Source: an uncultured Bacteroidaceae bacterium (GTDB lineage Bacteria > Bacteroidota > Bacteroidia > Bacteroidales > Bacteroidaceae). From it: DNA of 36,937 nt. Numbering within the stretch: the first letter of the stretch is position 1; each line of letters begins with the position of its first letter. The stretch spans positions 1 through 36,937 of the forward strand of contig CAJOGQ010000022.1 in assembly GCA_905234125.1 (NCBI GenBank). The letters are read 5' to 3'. The notes below the pieces were generated by a model. That model had not been told where the DNA came from, searched no databases, and worked only from the letters and a program-made list of their open reading frames with translations. Below, in pieces: positions 5,968-15,056 of this stretch. The translations under genes were made by a program, and so were the position numbers.

Positions 5968-8316
5968 ATGAAAATAGATATTTATAACAACAACAAGTCG
6001 AGGCGCCCTTTCACGTCGTGGAGGTGTGTGGCGGACATGTACAACTGCATTGACGCGACAACCAAGATTGCGGAAAGGTGCGCCAAGATCAAGGAGACGG
6101 GCGACAAGAGCCTGAAGGACGATCTGCCTGCCATGATGCCCATGGGAGACGTGGGCGACAAGACCCGCCTGAAGGAGAACTGCACGCCGACAGGACTGGT
6201 GATGATAGACATAGACAAAGAACCACAAGCGCTGGAGGAGTGGGAGACGTTCGTGAAGGAAGTGAAGGCGTGGGTGGAGACGATGAAGCCGGAACTGGAA
6301 AGGCTGCACGTGAGGCTGGTTCACATCACGCCGTCGGGCTGGGGACTGAGGCTGCTGGCGCTCTGTCTGCCGGAGGGCATGGAGGCCACCATCAAGCAAT
6401 GTGCGGAGGTGCTCGGACTGGAACGTTGGGGCGAGGTGGATCCTGCCTGCAAGGACTTGTCGCGGCTGTCGTATCTGGTGCCCACGGACTACATCCTCTA
6501 TGAGAACGGGCTGTTTGACGATGTGCCCAAGGAGTGCGTCGATGCCATGATGGCCATCAAGACCACGGGGGTGATGGCGAAGAACACGAACAAGAAGCTG
6601 AACGTGGAGGACATCGAGAAGGCGGACGCGAAGTACAGGGACTTTGAGTACAACGGCAAGAAGGTGAGGGACTTGGTGAGGGAGTTCCTCGACGCGACGG
6701 GTGGCGACCCACCAGAGGGACTGAGGCATCCGACGTACAACAACCTCATCGTGCAGTTCCGCAATCTGGTGAACAACGACCCTGAAATTGTGCATGCCGT
6801 CCTGCCCACGTTTGGCAACTCGATTGAGGAGACGTGGAACCAGTGCGTGAGCCTCTGCTCGTCGAACCGATCGACAAGGCTGGAGAAGAACATCTACTTC
6901 TTCCTGAAGGACAGGGGCTACCTGTTAGAGAGGGGCACGCTTGAACAGCCTGAGCTGGCGGACTATGAGGAGGATGCGCTGCCTCCCATGCCGAAGATGC
7001 CGCCTGTGTTCCGCCAATTTGTGAATGCGGCGCCCGACGACTTCAAAGCCCCCACCGTGGTGGCGCTCCTGCCCATACTCGGCACGCTGACCAGCTATCT
7101 GAGGGCTGACTACTTCGACGACAAGGAGCAGAGCACGGAGTTCATCTCCCCGCTGTTCGCCCCACCCTCGTCGGGCAAGTCGTTCATCAAGCGGTTTGAA
7201 TGGCTGCTCGACGGCATCAGGGAACGGGACTACATCAACAGCAAGAAGGAGGAAATCTATGCGGCTGCTGACAACAAGAGGGCGATGAATGCGGAGGGTG
7301 AGGATGCGCCCAGGGTGAGCGTCAGGATTGTGAAGCCCCTCATCTCCATCCCGGAACTGCTGACAAAGATGAGGGACAACCACGGCAACCACATGCTGAT
7401 CATTGCTGAGGAGCTGGACACCTTCAGCAAGGGCAACCGGACGACGGGCGGCGACAAGTCGGACTTGTGGCGCGTGACGTGGGACAATGACATGTATGGC
7501 CAGTACTACAAGAGCACGAAAACCTTCAAGGGCGAGGTGAAGATGTATCTGAACCTGCTCTTCACCTCGACGCAAGACCAGATAGACCGCTTCTTCAAGA
7601 ATGTGGAGGACGGACTGGTGACAAGATTCAGCGTGTGCCCCATCGAAAACCAGATGTACAGGCCCTTCATCCCCTGGAAGAAGATTCCGAAGAAGGAAAT
7701 CGTGCAGATCAAGAACATCCTGACGAGGCTGGACAGCAAGGTGTACAGGTTGCCCCTGAAGTTCGACCCGAAAGATCTGGATGACATCAAGCCGTCGGAG
7801 TTTGACGAGCTGGTGCCCTGGCAGTTTGAGTTCCTGCCGACTGAGAAGGTGAACCTGGACTACCTCTTCCCCACCCTGAAGGAATGGCTGGAGGAGGAGC
7901 GTGTGAAGAGCGCCATCACGCTGAACCCCGCAAGGGACGTGTTCAGACGGCGTGCGGCGGTGAAGGGTTTCAGGCTGGCGCTGGTGTGTCACGGACTCTA
8001 CGCGAACGTGGGCAAGAAGGAGCAGGAGGTGATCAAGGATTTCGTGAGGTGGTTCTGCAGCGTGGACTTGCGCAACTCGCTGCTCCAGTTTGGAGAGCGG
8101 TATAACGAACTGCAGAACAAGGTGGTGGCAAGGAAGATTCCGCAGTCGAAGGTCTATGACAAGATTGGCGAGGTGTTTGAGGCGAGCGACGTGCGGCAGG
8201 CTCTTCAGCGGGCAGGAAAGAGGACACCCGTGAAAGTGGTCATCTCCCTCTGGAAAACCAATGGGCTGATAGAGAGCCTCGACAAAAACAAATACAAGAA
8301 ACTCAAAAAACTCTAA
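5968..8316 (+). CDS. BT4734/VirE-N plus DUF3987 protein, primase-helicase-like
   Basis: The 782-residue protein has the two-part build of Bacteroidota VirE-N/DUF3987 proteins. The N-terminal part (about 1-190) matches the BT4734-like domain related to archaeo-eukaryotic primases: VMIDID with D81 and D83, then HITPSGWGLRLL (119-130) and KDLSRLSYLVP (162-172). The C-terminal DUF3987 part has a Walker A loop (APPSSGKS, 398-405) and a Walker B stretch with acidic residues (MLIIAEELD, 476-484), followed by LLFTSTQDQ, a likely sensor strand. The expected job is replication initiation of a mobile element, though no member has been tested to my knowledge. GC is visibly higher than in the restriction genes. 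It is the largest gene of the cassette. Confidence 0.85.
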   Translation: MKIDIYNNNKSRRPFTSWRCVADMYNCIDATTKIAERCAKIKETGDKSLKDDLPAMMPMGDVGDKTRLKENCTPTGLVMIDIDKEPQALEEWETFVKEVKAWVETMKPELERLHVRLVHITPSGWGLRLLALCLPEGMEATIKQCAEVLGLERWGEVDPACKDLSRLSYLVPTDYILYENGLFDDVPKECVDAMMAIKTTGVMAKNTNKKLNVEDIEKADAKYRDFEYNGKKVRDLVREFLDATGGDPPEGLRHPTYNNLIVQFRNLVNNDPEIVHAVLPTFGNSIEETWNQCVSLCSSNRSTRLEKNIYFFLKDRGYLLERGTLEQPELADYEEDALPPMPKMPPVFRQFVNAAPDDFKAPTVVALLPILGTLTSYLRADYFDDKEQSTEFISPLFAPPSSGKSFIKRFEWLLDGIRERDYINSKKEEIYAAADNKRAMNAEGEDAPRVSVRIVKPLISIPELLTKMRDNHGNHMLIIAEELDTFSKGNRTTGGDKSDLWRVTWDNDMYGQYYKSTKTFKGEVKMYLNLLFTSTQDQIDRFFKNVEDGLVTRFSVCPIENQMYRPFIPWKKIPKKEIVQIKNILTRLDSKVYRLPLKFDPKDLDDIKPSEFDELVPWQFEFLPTEKVNLDYLFPTLKEWLEEERVKSAITLNPARDVFRRRAAVKGFRLALVCHGLYANVGKKEQEVIKDFVRWFCSVDLRNSLLQFGERYNELQNKVVARKIPQSKVYDKIGEVFEASDVRQALQRAGKRTPVKVVISLWKTNGLIESLDKNKYKKLKKL

Positions 8317-8353
8317 ACTCTCAACTCTAAACTCTAAACTCTCAACTCTCAAC
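8311..8353 (+). repeat. CTCTAAA/CTCTCAA intergenic tandem repeat
   Basis: Alternating units of CTCTAAA and CTCTCAA fill the gap between the stop at 8316 and the ATG at 8357. Same motif as 5721-5750. Confidence 0.85.
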
Positions 8354-8356
8354 AAC

Positions 8357-8887
8357 ATGATAACATTGGAACTATCTCGATTTTATGGCGCCCCAGGGTA
8401 CACTTGGGGCACCATGAAGGAAAGCCTCACGGGCTTTTCGTGCTGGACAATGGAAAGGCATGACCCCAACCACTGGCGGGGCATGAAGAACTACTGCGCC
8501 ATTCCGGCTGGGCAGTACAGGCTCAGAGTGACGACAAGGGACAACCTGAAACTGAACCTGAGGCTGCTGATTCCTGGCACATACCGCAAGGCTGAACTGA
8601 CGAACGCCTGTGTGCCCAACGACCAGCCTGCGGGCTCCATCTGCGTGGGCAAGAAAATCGACCGCGAACGGAAGGCGCTGGAAGGTGGGGACGTGGTGCT
8701 GGACGGCATCGACACATGGATCAGACGGCTGATGAACGACGGCCACATCTCGACCAAGATGCGGACGGGCGAAATCAGACTGCTGGTGAAGTATGCGGAT
8801 GGCTACTACTACGACCATCAGGCAAAGAACAAGGAGGAGGAAACGAATGATGCAGAACAAGATGTCAGGTTTGACTTTGCGGAATAA
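8357..8887 (+). CDS. DUF5675 family protein
   Basis: A 176-residue protein recognised by LTGFSCWTMER (residues 24-34), then CAIPAGQYRL (47-56) and a final glycine-containing strand; these recall DUF5675 (short-chain phage-type proteins with an IPAG-Y motif). Such genes often sit beside lysis or tail-fibre-associated genes in prophages and in Bacteroidota cassettes, and their function is not established. No signal peptide. The C-terminal 25 residues are very acidic (NKEEETNDAEQD), and the coding end overlaps the next gene by 41 bases, indicating translational coupling. Confidence 0.75.
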   Translation: MITLELSRFYGAPGYTWGTMKESLTGFSCWTMERHDPNHWRGMKNYCAIPAGQYRLRVTTRDNLKLNLRLLIPGTYRKAELTNACVPNDQPAGSICVGKKIDRERKALEGGDVVLDGIDTWIRRLMNDGHISTKMRTGEIRLLVKYADGYYYDHQAKNKEEETNDAEQDVRFDFAE

Positions 8888-9224
8888 CCCGTGCCGCTTC
8901 AAGCTGGAAAGGGAGCCCACCAGCCTGATACATTGCTTCGCGATGGCGATAGAGAAGACGGATGAGAACTTCCCCATGCTCGTGATAGAGCGGAGAGCCT
9001 TGGACTCCGTGCTGTTTGGCAAGCGTTTGGACTCGACGAGCGAATACCGGCAATACCCCTTCGTGATGCGTGGCGGGCAATGGGACAAGCATTGCAAGTT
9101 TGCCCTGCTGAGCTACTTCATCATCTGCTGGAGGCTCAGAAAACTCGACCCGTCGCAATTTCCCATAGCGGCCTTCCTGAGCGCCTACGAAAGCTACATC
9201 GAAAGAAAAAGGTTAATTGGTTAA
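8847..9224 (+). CDS. Hypothetical protein closing the cassette
   Basis: A 125-residue product, family not recognised. ATG 8847 is chosen because AAGGAGGAGG at 8831-8840 lies 6 bases upstream; a longer reading from 8793 would begin with a low-complexity arginine/threonine run that is only the other frame of the DUF5675 tail. The protein has a cysteine-containing start (NNPCRFKLE), a central WDKHCKFALLSYFIICW stretch (hydrophobic, possibly one membrane helix or a buried core) and a helical end (AFLSAYESYIERK). The stop and last codons are drawn from the GGTTAATT repeat. Confidence 0.6.
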   Translation: MMQNKMSGLTLRNNPCRFKLEREPTSLIHCFAMAIEKTDENFPMLVIERRALDSVLFGKRLDSTSEYRQYPFVMRGGQWDKHCKFALLSYFIICWRLRKLDPSQFPIAAFLSAYESYIERKRLIG

Positions 9225-9243
9225 TTGGTTAATCGGTTAATTT
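9211..9243 (+). repeat. 8-base GGTTAATT tandem repeat
   Basis: Four units of GGTTAATT (one with C for T) cover the stop of the preceding gene and the start of the gap to the helicase gene. Confidence 0.85.
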
Positions 9244-9285
9244 TGAGAAAAAATGGTGAATAAATGGGAAAAAACAGGGAAAGAA

Positions 9286-9316
9286 TTGTGGGTGTGAAAT
9301 AAAATGTGTAATTTTG
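9286..9316 (+). promoter_or_regulatory. Promoter of the large helicase gene
   Basis: TTG at 9286-9288 and TAATTTTG at 9309-9316 are spaced by 20 bases. The ATG at 9339 leaves a leader of about 15 bases. The gene therefore has its own promoter and is not only read from the cassette. Confidence 0.7.
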
Positions 9317-9338
9317 CAACCACTAAATTTTCGCGAAC

Positions 9339-12300
9339 ATGAACGGACAAGAGCTTATCAAGGCTGAAAAGGCGATTCTATCGATAGAATACCTTCCTTC
9401 GGTGAACTATTCGATGCTGAACAGCGGAGTGGAAACCTGCTATAAGTTTGTGCTGGAAAATGCTGAACAGCGGGACTGGCAGCAGATTCAGATCACCATC
9501 AGGGGTGAACTGATCAAGGAGCATGTGCAGAGACTGGAGTTCCTGCGGGGAGGGCAGTCGGTTCAGGTGAACGATGTGCAGATTCAGCCTGACATCCGGC
9601 AACTGAGCGCCATCACGGAGGCCGTGAACTCGAGCTTCACCATCACCATCGAGGAGGAAGGCGGGTTGCTGTTGTATCAGGAACTGCCTATCACGCTGAT
9701 GGCCTACGACGAATGGGCTGGTGCCAATGTGATGCCTGAGTACATCGCCACGTTTGTGGTGCCGAACAACCCGATGCTGTCGAGAATCAAGGTGAAGGCG
9801 GCGCAGTTCCTGGAGAAATGGACAGGTGCGTCGCAGTTGGACGAGTATCAGACGCAAGACCGCAACCGTGTGCGTGCCCAAGTGGCCGCCATCTATGAGG
9901 CGTTGCGCTCGGAAGGCATCATCTATTCGGCTCCTCCTGCCAGCTTCGAGACGATCGGACAGCGTGTCAGGCTGGCTGACAAGGTGCTGACGGAGAAGTT
10001 GGGCACGTGCATCGACACAAGCCTGTTGATAGCTTCTTGTTTGGAGGCGTGCAACATCTACCCCATCCTTGTCTTGCTGAAAGGGCATGCGATGGTGGGT
10101 GCGTGGCTGACTCCCACGGTGAGTCCGCAGATGGTGGGCGACGATGTGAGCCTCCTGCTGAAGGAGACGGCTGACGGCAACAACAACTTGGTGTTGCTCG
10201 AATCGACGGCCATCACCTCGTCGGGGAACGTGGGGTTTGAAGATGCCGTGAAGAGCGCGTTCCTGAAACTGAAGGACGACAGCCAGTTCCTCTACTATGT
10301 GGACATCCACCGTTGCCGTCTGGGCAATATCCGTCCCCTGCCCCAGCGCGTCATGCAGGATGGCGTGTGGACGTTTGAGAACGAGGGTGTGGAGCATCAG
10401 AACGCCACCTCTTCCGTGAACGAACTGCACCACTATGACCTGCGGCTTGAGGACACGGGGCAGCCCACGACCAAGCAGATGATTTGGGAACGCAAGCTGT
10501 TGGATTTCTCCCTGCGCAACAATCTGCTCAATACGCGCATCGGCAGGCGTGTGGTGCCGTTTATCTCGTTCGAGATAGAGCATCTGGAAGACCATCTGCA
10601 GATGGGCGAGGATTATGTCATCACGCCTTCGCCAGGCAAGAAGATTGAGCCGAACGATGAGGGTATGTATGACTCGCAGCATCAGGCTTCGGAGTATCAG
10701 ACGTTTGTGTCGGAGATGATCAAGGACAACAAGATTGCCTCCTATCTGACAGAAGCCGAACTGCAGAGCGCTCTCACCTATATCTATCGTACAGCACGCA
10801 CGTCGTTAGAAGAGAACGGTGCCAACAGCCTGTTCTTAGCATTGGGCATGCTCAGATGGTTCGAGACTTCCAAGAGCGAGCAACCGCGCTATGCCCCCAT
10901 CCTGCTGTTGCCTGTGGACATCGTCAGGAAGAGTGGCAATAAATATGTCATCCGCAAGCGTGATGAGGACATCATCCTGAACATCACGCTGGTGGAACTG
11001 CTGAAACAGAACTTCAAAATCAATCTCGACATACTGAAGGAACTGCCCAAGGATGAAAGCGGAGTGGATGTGATGCAAATCTTCACTTACTTCCGTCGAG
11101 CCATCTTGGAGCAGAAGAAATGGAACGTGCTCGAAGAGAGCATGCTCGGACTGTTCTCCTTCAACAAGTTCGTCATGTGGAACGACATCCACGCCAATGC
11201 CGACCAGCTGGCTGAACACACCATCGTGTCGTCGCTCATCGAGAATCGGGACAAGCAGGAAGGGACGGATGAAGCGGTCGATGCCCGCATCATCGACAAG
11301 GACAATGCGCCGATGGATTTCAACATCCCACTGGACGTCGATTCCTCGCAGATGGAGGCCATCGTTGAGTCGGGAAGAGGCAGGACATTCATCCTTCATG
11401 GTCCTCCAGGAACAGGTAAATCGCAGACCATCACCAACATGATTGCCAATGCGTTATATCAAGGCAAAAGGGTTCTCTTTGTAGCCGAGAAGATGGCAGC
11501 TTTGTCGGTGGTGCAGTCACGTTTGGAGAAGATTGGTCTGGCTCCGTTCTGCCTGGAGCTCCACTCGAACAAGGCCACCAAGAAGCACTTCTTAGAGCAG
11601 ATGGAACAGGTGCTGAACGTGACCAAAATCAAGGAGCCGGCAGAATATGCCGCGAAGTCAGCAGAGCTGTTTGCTGAGCGGAAAAGCCTGATCAGCTACA
11701 TGGATGCCCTTCATCAGAAAGGGAGCAACGGCCTAAGCCTCTACGAGTGCATTTCGGGCTATCTGTCCATTCCGCAGGACGAGATAGAGGAAGGGCTGCC
11801 TGAAAGGGATATGCTGACAGCCGACTACCTCACGAAGTGCAAGGATCAGGTAGATGCGTTGGACACCGTCCTTGGCATCGTCGGCACACCTGCACGTCAT
11901 GCGCTGTATGGTCTTGAACCTGTGGACAACCGAATAGAGACCACGGACGGTATCAAGACGATTCTGTTGCAATTCAAGCAGACGCTGGCTGACTTCCGTC
12001 AGGCATTGGAGAAACTGAACGGCAAGACCGCCATGCAACTGAAGTCCTACAAGGATTTGCAATGGTTGGAGCGGTTTGTCGCCCATCTGAACACCCAGAA
12101 GCAACAAGAGGAACTGCATGAGAACGTCACGGGCTCCTACAGCGAAGACATCCTCCGCATGGATGTGAAGGCCAGCCGACGCGAATGGGAGGAAATCAAG
12201 GCCAAGTGGTTCCTGCCCAGATATTTCGCCAAGAAGAAGTTCATCAACTCGATGCAGCGCTATGGCATGATCTATGAATCGAGCATAGAAGAGGTGTTGA

Positions 12301-14939
12301 GCCTCATCGACACCTATCAGCAGAGAGGCAAGGAACTCAAACAGCAAGAAGAGGAGATGGCAGCCTTCGCCTACCAATGTGGGTTCAGCCATCAGGAGAA
12401 AGTGTCGGCCTACCAAGCAAGCCTTGGGGCGTTGGGCGCGATGGGACGTCAGGAGTTCATGCAAGACGCGAACGGCATCCTTGGCCACCATCAGCATCTG
12501 AACGACCTCACCACTCAGTTGGGCACCAAGACCCGCCAGAAGAATTCTATGGCAGAGGTTGTCAGCGGCATGGGCAGATGGCTGGATGGCTATCAGCAGA
12601 TGAAGGACTGGTATCTCTGGACAGAAAAGAAACATGAACTCTGCGAGATGAAACTGCAGACGGTGGTTCAACGGATAGAGCAAGGTGAACAGCCACAGGA
12701 GGTGATACCGGCTTTCCTGAAGGGTGCATACCATCATCTCATCTCCATCGCCATCGATGCCAATGAGCAACTGCGCACGTTCAACGGCATGATTTTCCGT
12801 CAGCGGATAGAACAGTACAAACGAGACACCTTGCGATTCCAGGAACTCAGCAAAGAAGAGCTCTACAGCAAGTTGGCAGCGCGCGTGCCTTCTTCGTCTG
12901 CCGTCTCAGCCGAAGGGTCTGAAATCAGCATCCTGAAGCGCAACATCGCCAATGGCGGTCGTGGAAACTCCATCCGCACCATCATCGACAACATCCCCAC
13001 CCTGCTCCCAAGACTCTGTCCCTGCATGCTGATGAGCCCCATCAGCGTGGCACAGTATATCGACCTGAAAGCCGAGAAGTTCGACCTGGTCATCTTCGAC
13101 GAGGCTTCGCAGATGCCAACCAGCGAGGCCGTTGGAGCCATCGCACGAGGCAAAGCCCTGATTGTGGTGGGCGACAGCAAGCAGATGCCACCAACCAGCT
13201 TCTTCTCCACTACACAAGTGGACGAAGAGGAAGCCGACATCGACGATATGGAGAGCATTCTGGACGACTGCAAGACACTGTCGCTGAGGGAGTATTACCT
13301 CAGCTGGCACTATCGAAGCAAGCATGAAAGCCTGATAGCCTTCAGCAACTCGCAGTACTACAACAACCGACTCTTCACCTTCCCATCGGTCGATGACCAA
13401 GTGGCAAAAGTGAAGCTTGTGCCTGTCGCTGGAGTCTATGACAAAGGACGCACACGCAGTAATCCAGAAGAGTCTAAGGCCATCGTCAAGGAAATCATCC
13501 GCAGACTGTCAGACCCAGAACTGAGCAAATACAGCATTGGCGTTGTGTCCTTCAGCAAGGTTCAGGGAGACCGCATCGAGGATGACTTGACTGAGGAACT
13601 TGACCGTCATCCAGAGTTGAAGGACATCGCCTACAACAGCAGGGAACCCATCTTCGTGAAGAATCTGGAGAATGTGCAGGGAGATGAACGTGACGTGATC
13701 CTCTTCTCCGTGGGCTATGGAGCAGACAAGAACGGCAAGGTGTCGATGAACTTTGGTCCTCTGAACAATGCTGGTGGTGAACGACGTCTGAATGTGGCCG
13801 TTTCCCGTGCCCGATACGAGATGATTGTCTATTCCACGCTGAAATCCAGCCAGATAGACCTGAAGCGTTCCAATGCCAAGGGTGTGGAAGGATTGAAGGG
13901 ATTCCTGGAATTTGCAGAAACAGGCCGTCTGCCGATGGTGGACAGCTCTGCGCTCCTGTCAGACACGAACGTCATGATCTCTCAAATATGCGACATGCTC
14001 ACGGAACAAGGTTATGTTGCCACCCCATGCGTGGGACGATCCAATTTCAAGGTGGACATCGCAGTCTCCACAGCCGAGCATCCAGATAGATACATCCTTG
14101 GCATCCTCTGCGACGGCAAAACGTACTACGAGACCAAGACCACACGTGACCGTGAAATCGTACAACCCAATGTCATGAAGATGCTCGGATGGAGCGTCAT
14201 GCGCGTCTATTCCATCGACTGGTATGAGAATCGCGAACGAAGCATCAACCAGATCTTGGAAGAACTGAAAGCCCATGAGTCAGGAGAAGCCAACACAGAA
14301 CCCGAACCTGAGCCAGAGCCCTTCAAAGCTTTCGACGCGAATGACATCACGGCTTCAAGCGTTGAGGACGAACCCTCCAGAAATCAAGGACAAAGACCTT
14401 ACGTGGAAGCAGAGGTGAACGTCCCTCAAATAGATAAGGTGGCCTATGACCCCAAGGCAAGCTACAACGCCAAGATTATCCGTCAGATACTGGCCAAAGA
14501 ACAGCCCATCACGGAGAGCTACCTCTGCAAACGGGTGGCCAAGCTGTTAGGATTCGGACACGCTGGAGCCAATATCCAAAAGGCTGTCAGCATCGCCACA
14601 GCTCAATGCTATCGCGACCCACTCTCTTTTGGAGACAACATCAACCTTTGGCTCGATGAGGAAAGCGCCATCAACTACAGCATCTATCGTTCGCCCTCCC
14701 CAAGAACCATTACGGAGATTCCTGTGCGCGAGGTGATCAATGCTGTGGCTGAGGTGATTGCTGAAGAGTTCTCATTGCCCAAAGACAAGGTGCCAACCAT
14801 TACGGCACGCAAGTTGGGATTCTCCAGTGCTGGAGCCAAAATTGCAGAAACCATCAACACCATCCTCGACATGATGCTGGCCAACAACATCATCAGGGAT
14901 GTCAACGGGTTGGTGTCCATGAACGAACCCCAACAATAG
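9339..14939 (+). CDS. Giant DUF4011 / SF1 helicase / Vsr-like nuclease / DUF3320 protein with transglutaminase-like region
   Basis: A 1866-residue multidomain protein. Order: N-terminal beta-rich part; a transglutaminase-like region with GTCIDTS (Cys224) and KGHAMVGAW (His250), third residue possibly Glu288; DUF4011 (WERKLLDFSLRNNLLN, from about 383); Walker A GPPGTGKS (688-695); helicase motif DEAS (1254-1257) and GDSKQMPP (from 1278); C-terminal helicase half with NVQGDERDVI and VSRAR; a Vsr/PDDEXK-like region with KVDIAV (Asp1573) and ILCDGK (about 1589-1594); then a DUF3320-type C-terminus. Family members usually have Glu in the GIECDG position, but here it is Leu, so nuclease activity is uncertain. 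These proteins are linked to antiviral defence; from memory, a similar DUF4011-helicase-Vsr protein is called Hhe. Role here is inferred. Confidence 0.85.
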   Translation: MNGQELIKAEKAILSIEYLPSVNYSMLNSGVETCYKFVLENAEQRDWQQIQITIRGELIKEHVQRLEFLRGGQSVQVNDVQIQPDIRQLSAITEAVNSSFTITIEEEGGLLLYQELPITLMAYDEWAGANVMPEYIATFVVPNNPMLSRIKVKAAQFLEKWTGASQLDEYQTQDRNRVRAQVAAIYEALRSEGIIYSAPPASFETIGQRVRLADKVLTEKLGTCIDTSLLIASCLEACNIYPILVLLKGHAMVGAWLTPTVSPQMVGDDVSLLLKETADGNNNLVLLESTAITSSGNVGFEDAVKSAFLKLKDDSQFLYYVDIHRCRLGNIRPLPQRVMQDGVWTFENEGVEHQNATSSVNELHHYDLRLEDTGQPTTKQMIWERKLLDFSLRNNLLNTRIGRRVVPFISFEIEHLEDHLQMGEDYVITPSPGKKIEPNDEGMYDSQHQASEYQTFVSEMIKDNKIASYLTEAELQSALTYIYRTARTSLEENGANSLFLALGMLRWFETSKSEQPRYAPILLLPVDIVRKSGNKYVIRKRDEDIILNITLVELLKQNFKINLDILKELPKDESGVDVMQIFTYFRRAILEQKKWNVLEESMLGLFSFNKFVMWNDIHANADQLAEHTIVSSLIENRDKQEGTDEAVDARIIDKDNAPMDFNIPLDVDSSQMEAIVESGRGRTFILHGPPGTGKSQTITNMIANALYQGKRVLFVAEKMAALSVVQSRLEKIGLAPFCLELHSNKATKKHFLEQMEQVLNVTKIKEPAEYAAKSAELFAERKSLISYMDALHQKGSNGLSLYECISGYLSIPQDEIEEGLPERDMLTADYLTKCKDQVDALDTVLGIVGTPARHALYGLEPVDNRIETTDGIKTILLQFKQTLADFRQALEKLNGKTAMQLKSYKDLQWLERFVAHLNTQKQQEELHENVTGSYSEDILRMDVKASRREWEEIKAKWFLPRYFAKKKFINSMQRYGMIYESSIEEVLSLIDTYQQRGKELKQQEEEMAAFAYQCGFSHQEKVSAYQASLGALGAMGRQEFMQDANGILGHHQHLNDLTTQLGTKTRQKNSMAEVVSGMGRWLDGYQQMKDWYLWTEKKHELCEMKLQTVVQRIEQGEQPQEVIPAFLKGAYHHLISIAIDANEQLRTFNGMIFRQRIEQYKRDTLRFQELSKEELYSKLAARVPSSSAVSAEGSEISILKRNIANGGRGNSIRTIIDNIPTLLPRLCPCMLMSPISVAQYIDLKAEKFDLVIFDEASQMPTSEAVGAIARGKALIVVGDSKQMPPTSFFSTTQVDEEEADIDDMESILDDCKTLSLREYYLSWHYRSKHESLIAFSNSQYYNNRLFTFPSVDDQVAKVKLVPVAGVYDKGRTRSNPEESKAIVKEIIRRLSDPELSKYSIGVVSFSKVQGDRIEDDLTEELDRHPELKDIAYNSREPIFVKNLENVQGDERDVILFSVGYGADKNGKVSMNFGPLNNAGGERRLNVAVSRARYEMIVYSTLKSSQIDLKRSNAKGVEGLKGFLEFAETGRLPMVDSSALLSDTNVMISQICDMLTEQGYVATPCVGRSNFKVDIAVSTAEHPDRYILGILCDGKTYYETKTTRDREIVQPNVMKMLGWSVMRVYSIDWYENRERSINQILEELKAHESGEANTEPEPEPEPFKAFDANDITASSVEDEPSRNQGQRPYVEAEVNVPQIDKVAYDPKASYNAKIIRQILAKEQPITESYLCKRVAKLLGFGHAGANIQKAVSIATAQCYRDPLSFGDNINLWLDEESAINYSIYRSPSPRTITEIPVREVINAVAEVIAEEFSLPKDKVPTITARKLGFSSAGAKIAETINTILDMMLANNIIRDVNGLVSMNEPQQ

Positions 14940-14970
14940 ATGGCAGAATAAATTCAAAAAACAAGATTGT

Positions 14971-14986
14971 TTGTGACACAATGTCA
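14971..14986. promoter_or_regulatory. Overlapping palindromes upstream of grpE
   Basis: TTGTGACACAA (14971-14981) and TGACACAATGTCA (14974-14986) are both perfect palindromes with 1- and 3-base centres. Such a site fits a dimeric regulator binding near the grpE promoter or the helicase 3' end. No known heat-shock element (CIRCE) is seen. Confidence 0.4.
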
Positions 14987-14988
14987 TA

Positions 14989-15019
14989 TAGATGCCAGAG
15001 TTTCATGCGCTGGCATCTA
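14989..15019 (+). terminator. 10-base-pair hairpin after the helicase gene
   Basis: TAGATGCCAG (14989-14998) pairs perfectly with CTGGCATCTA (15010-15019) across an 11-base loop, followed by TTTTG. It may be a weak terminator for the helicase gene, a leader structure of grpE, or both. A rough TTTG at the right arm could also act as part of the grpE promoter. Confidence 0.5.
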
Positions 15020-15056
15020 TTTTGTCAGTCGCAAGGAACATAAAAAATATACTATT

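Noticed and set aside
6925..8358. A 477-residue open frame on the minus strand
   Set aside because: It lies entirely opposite the primase-helicase gene, which has recognisable motifs; its His/Val/Leu-rich composition is typical of a shadow of GC-rich coding sequence.
9378..10682. A 434-residue minus-strand open frame
   Set aside because: Opposite the helicase N-terminal region, rich in His/Arg/Gln/Leu with no domain pattern.
14940..15056. CIRCE heat-shock element before grpE
   Set aside because: No TTAGCACTC-N9-GAGTGCTAA; the palindromes there have a different sequence.
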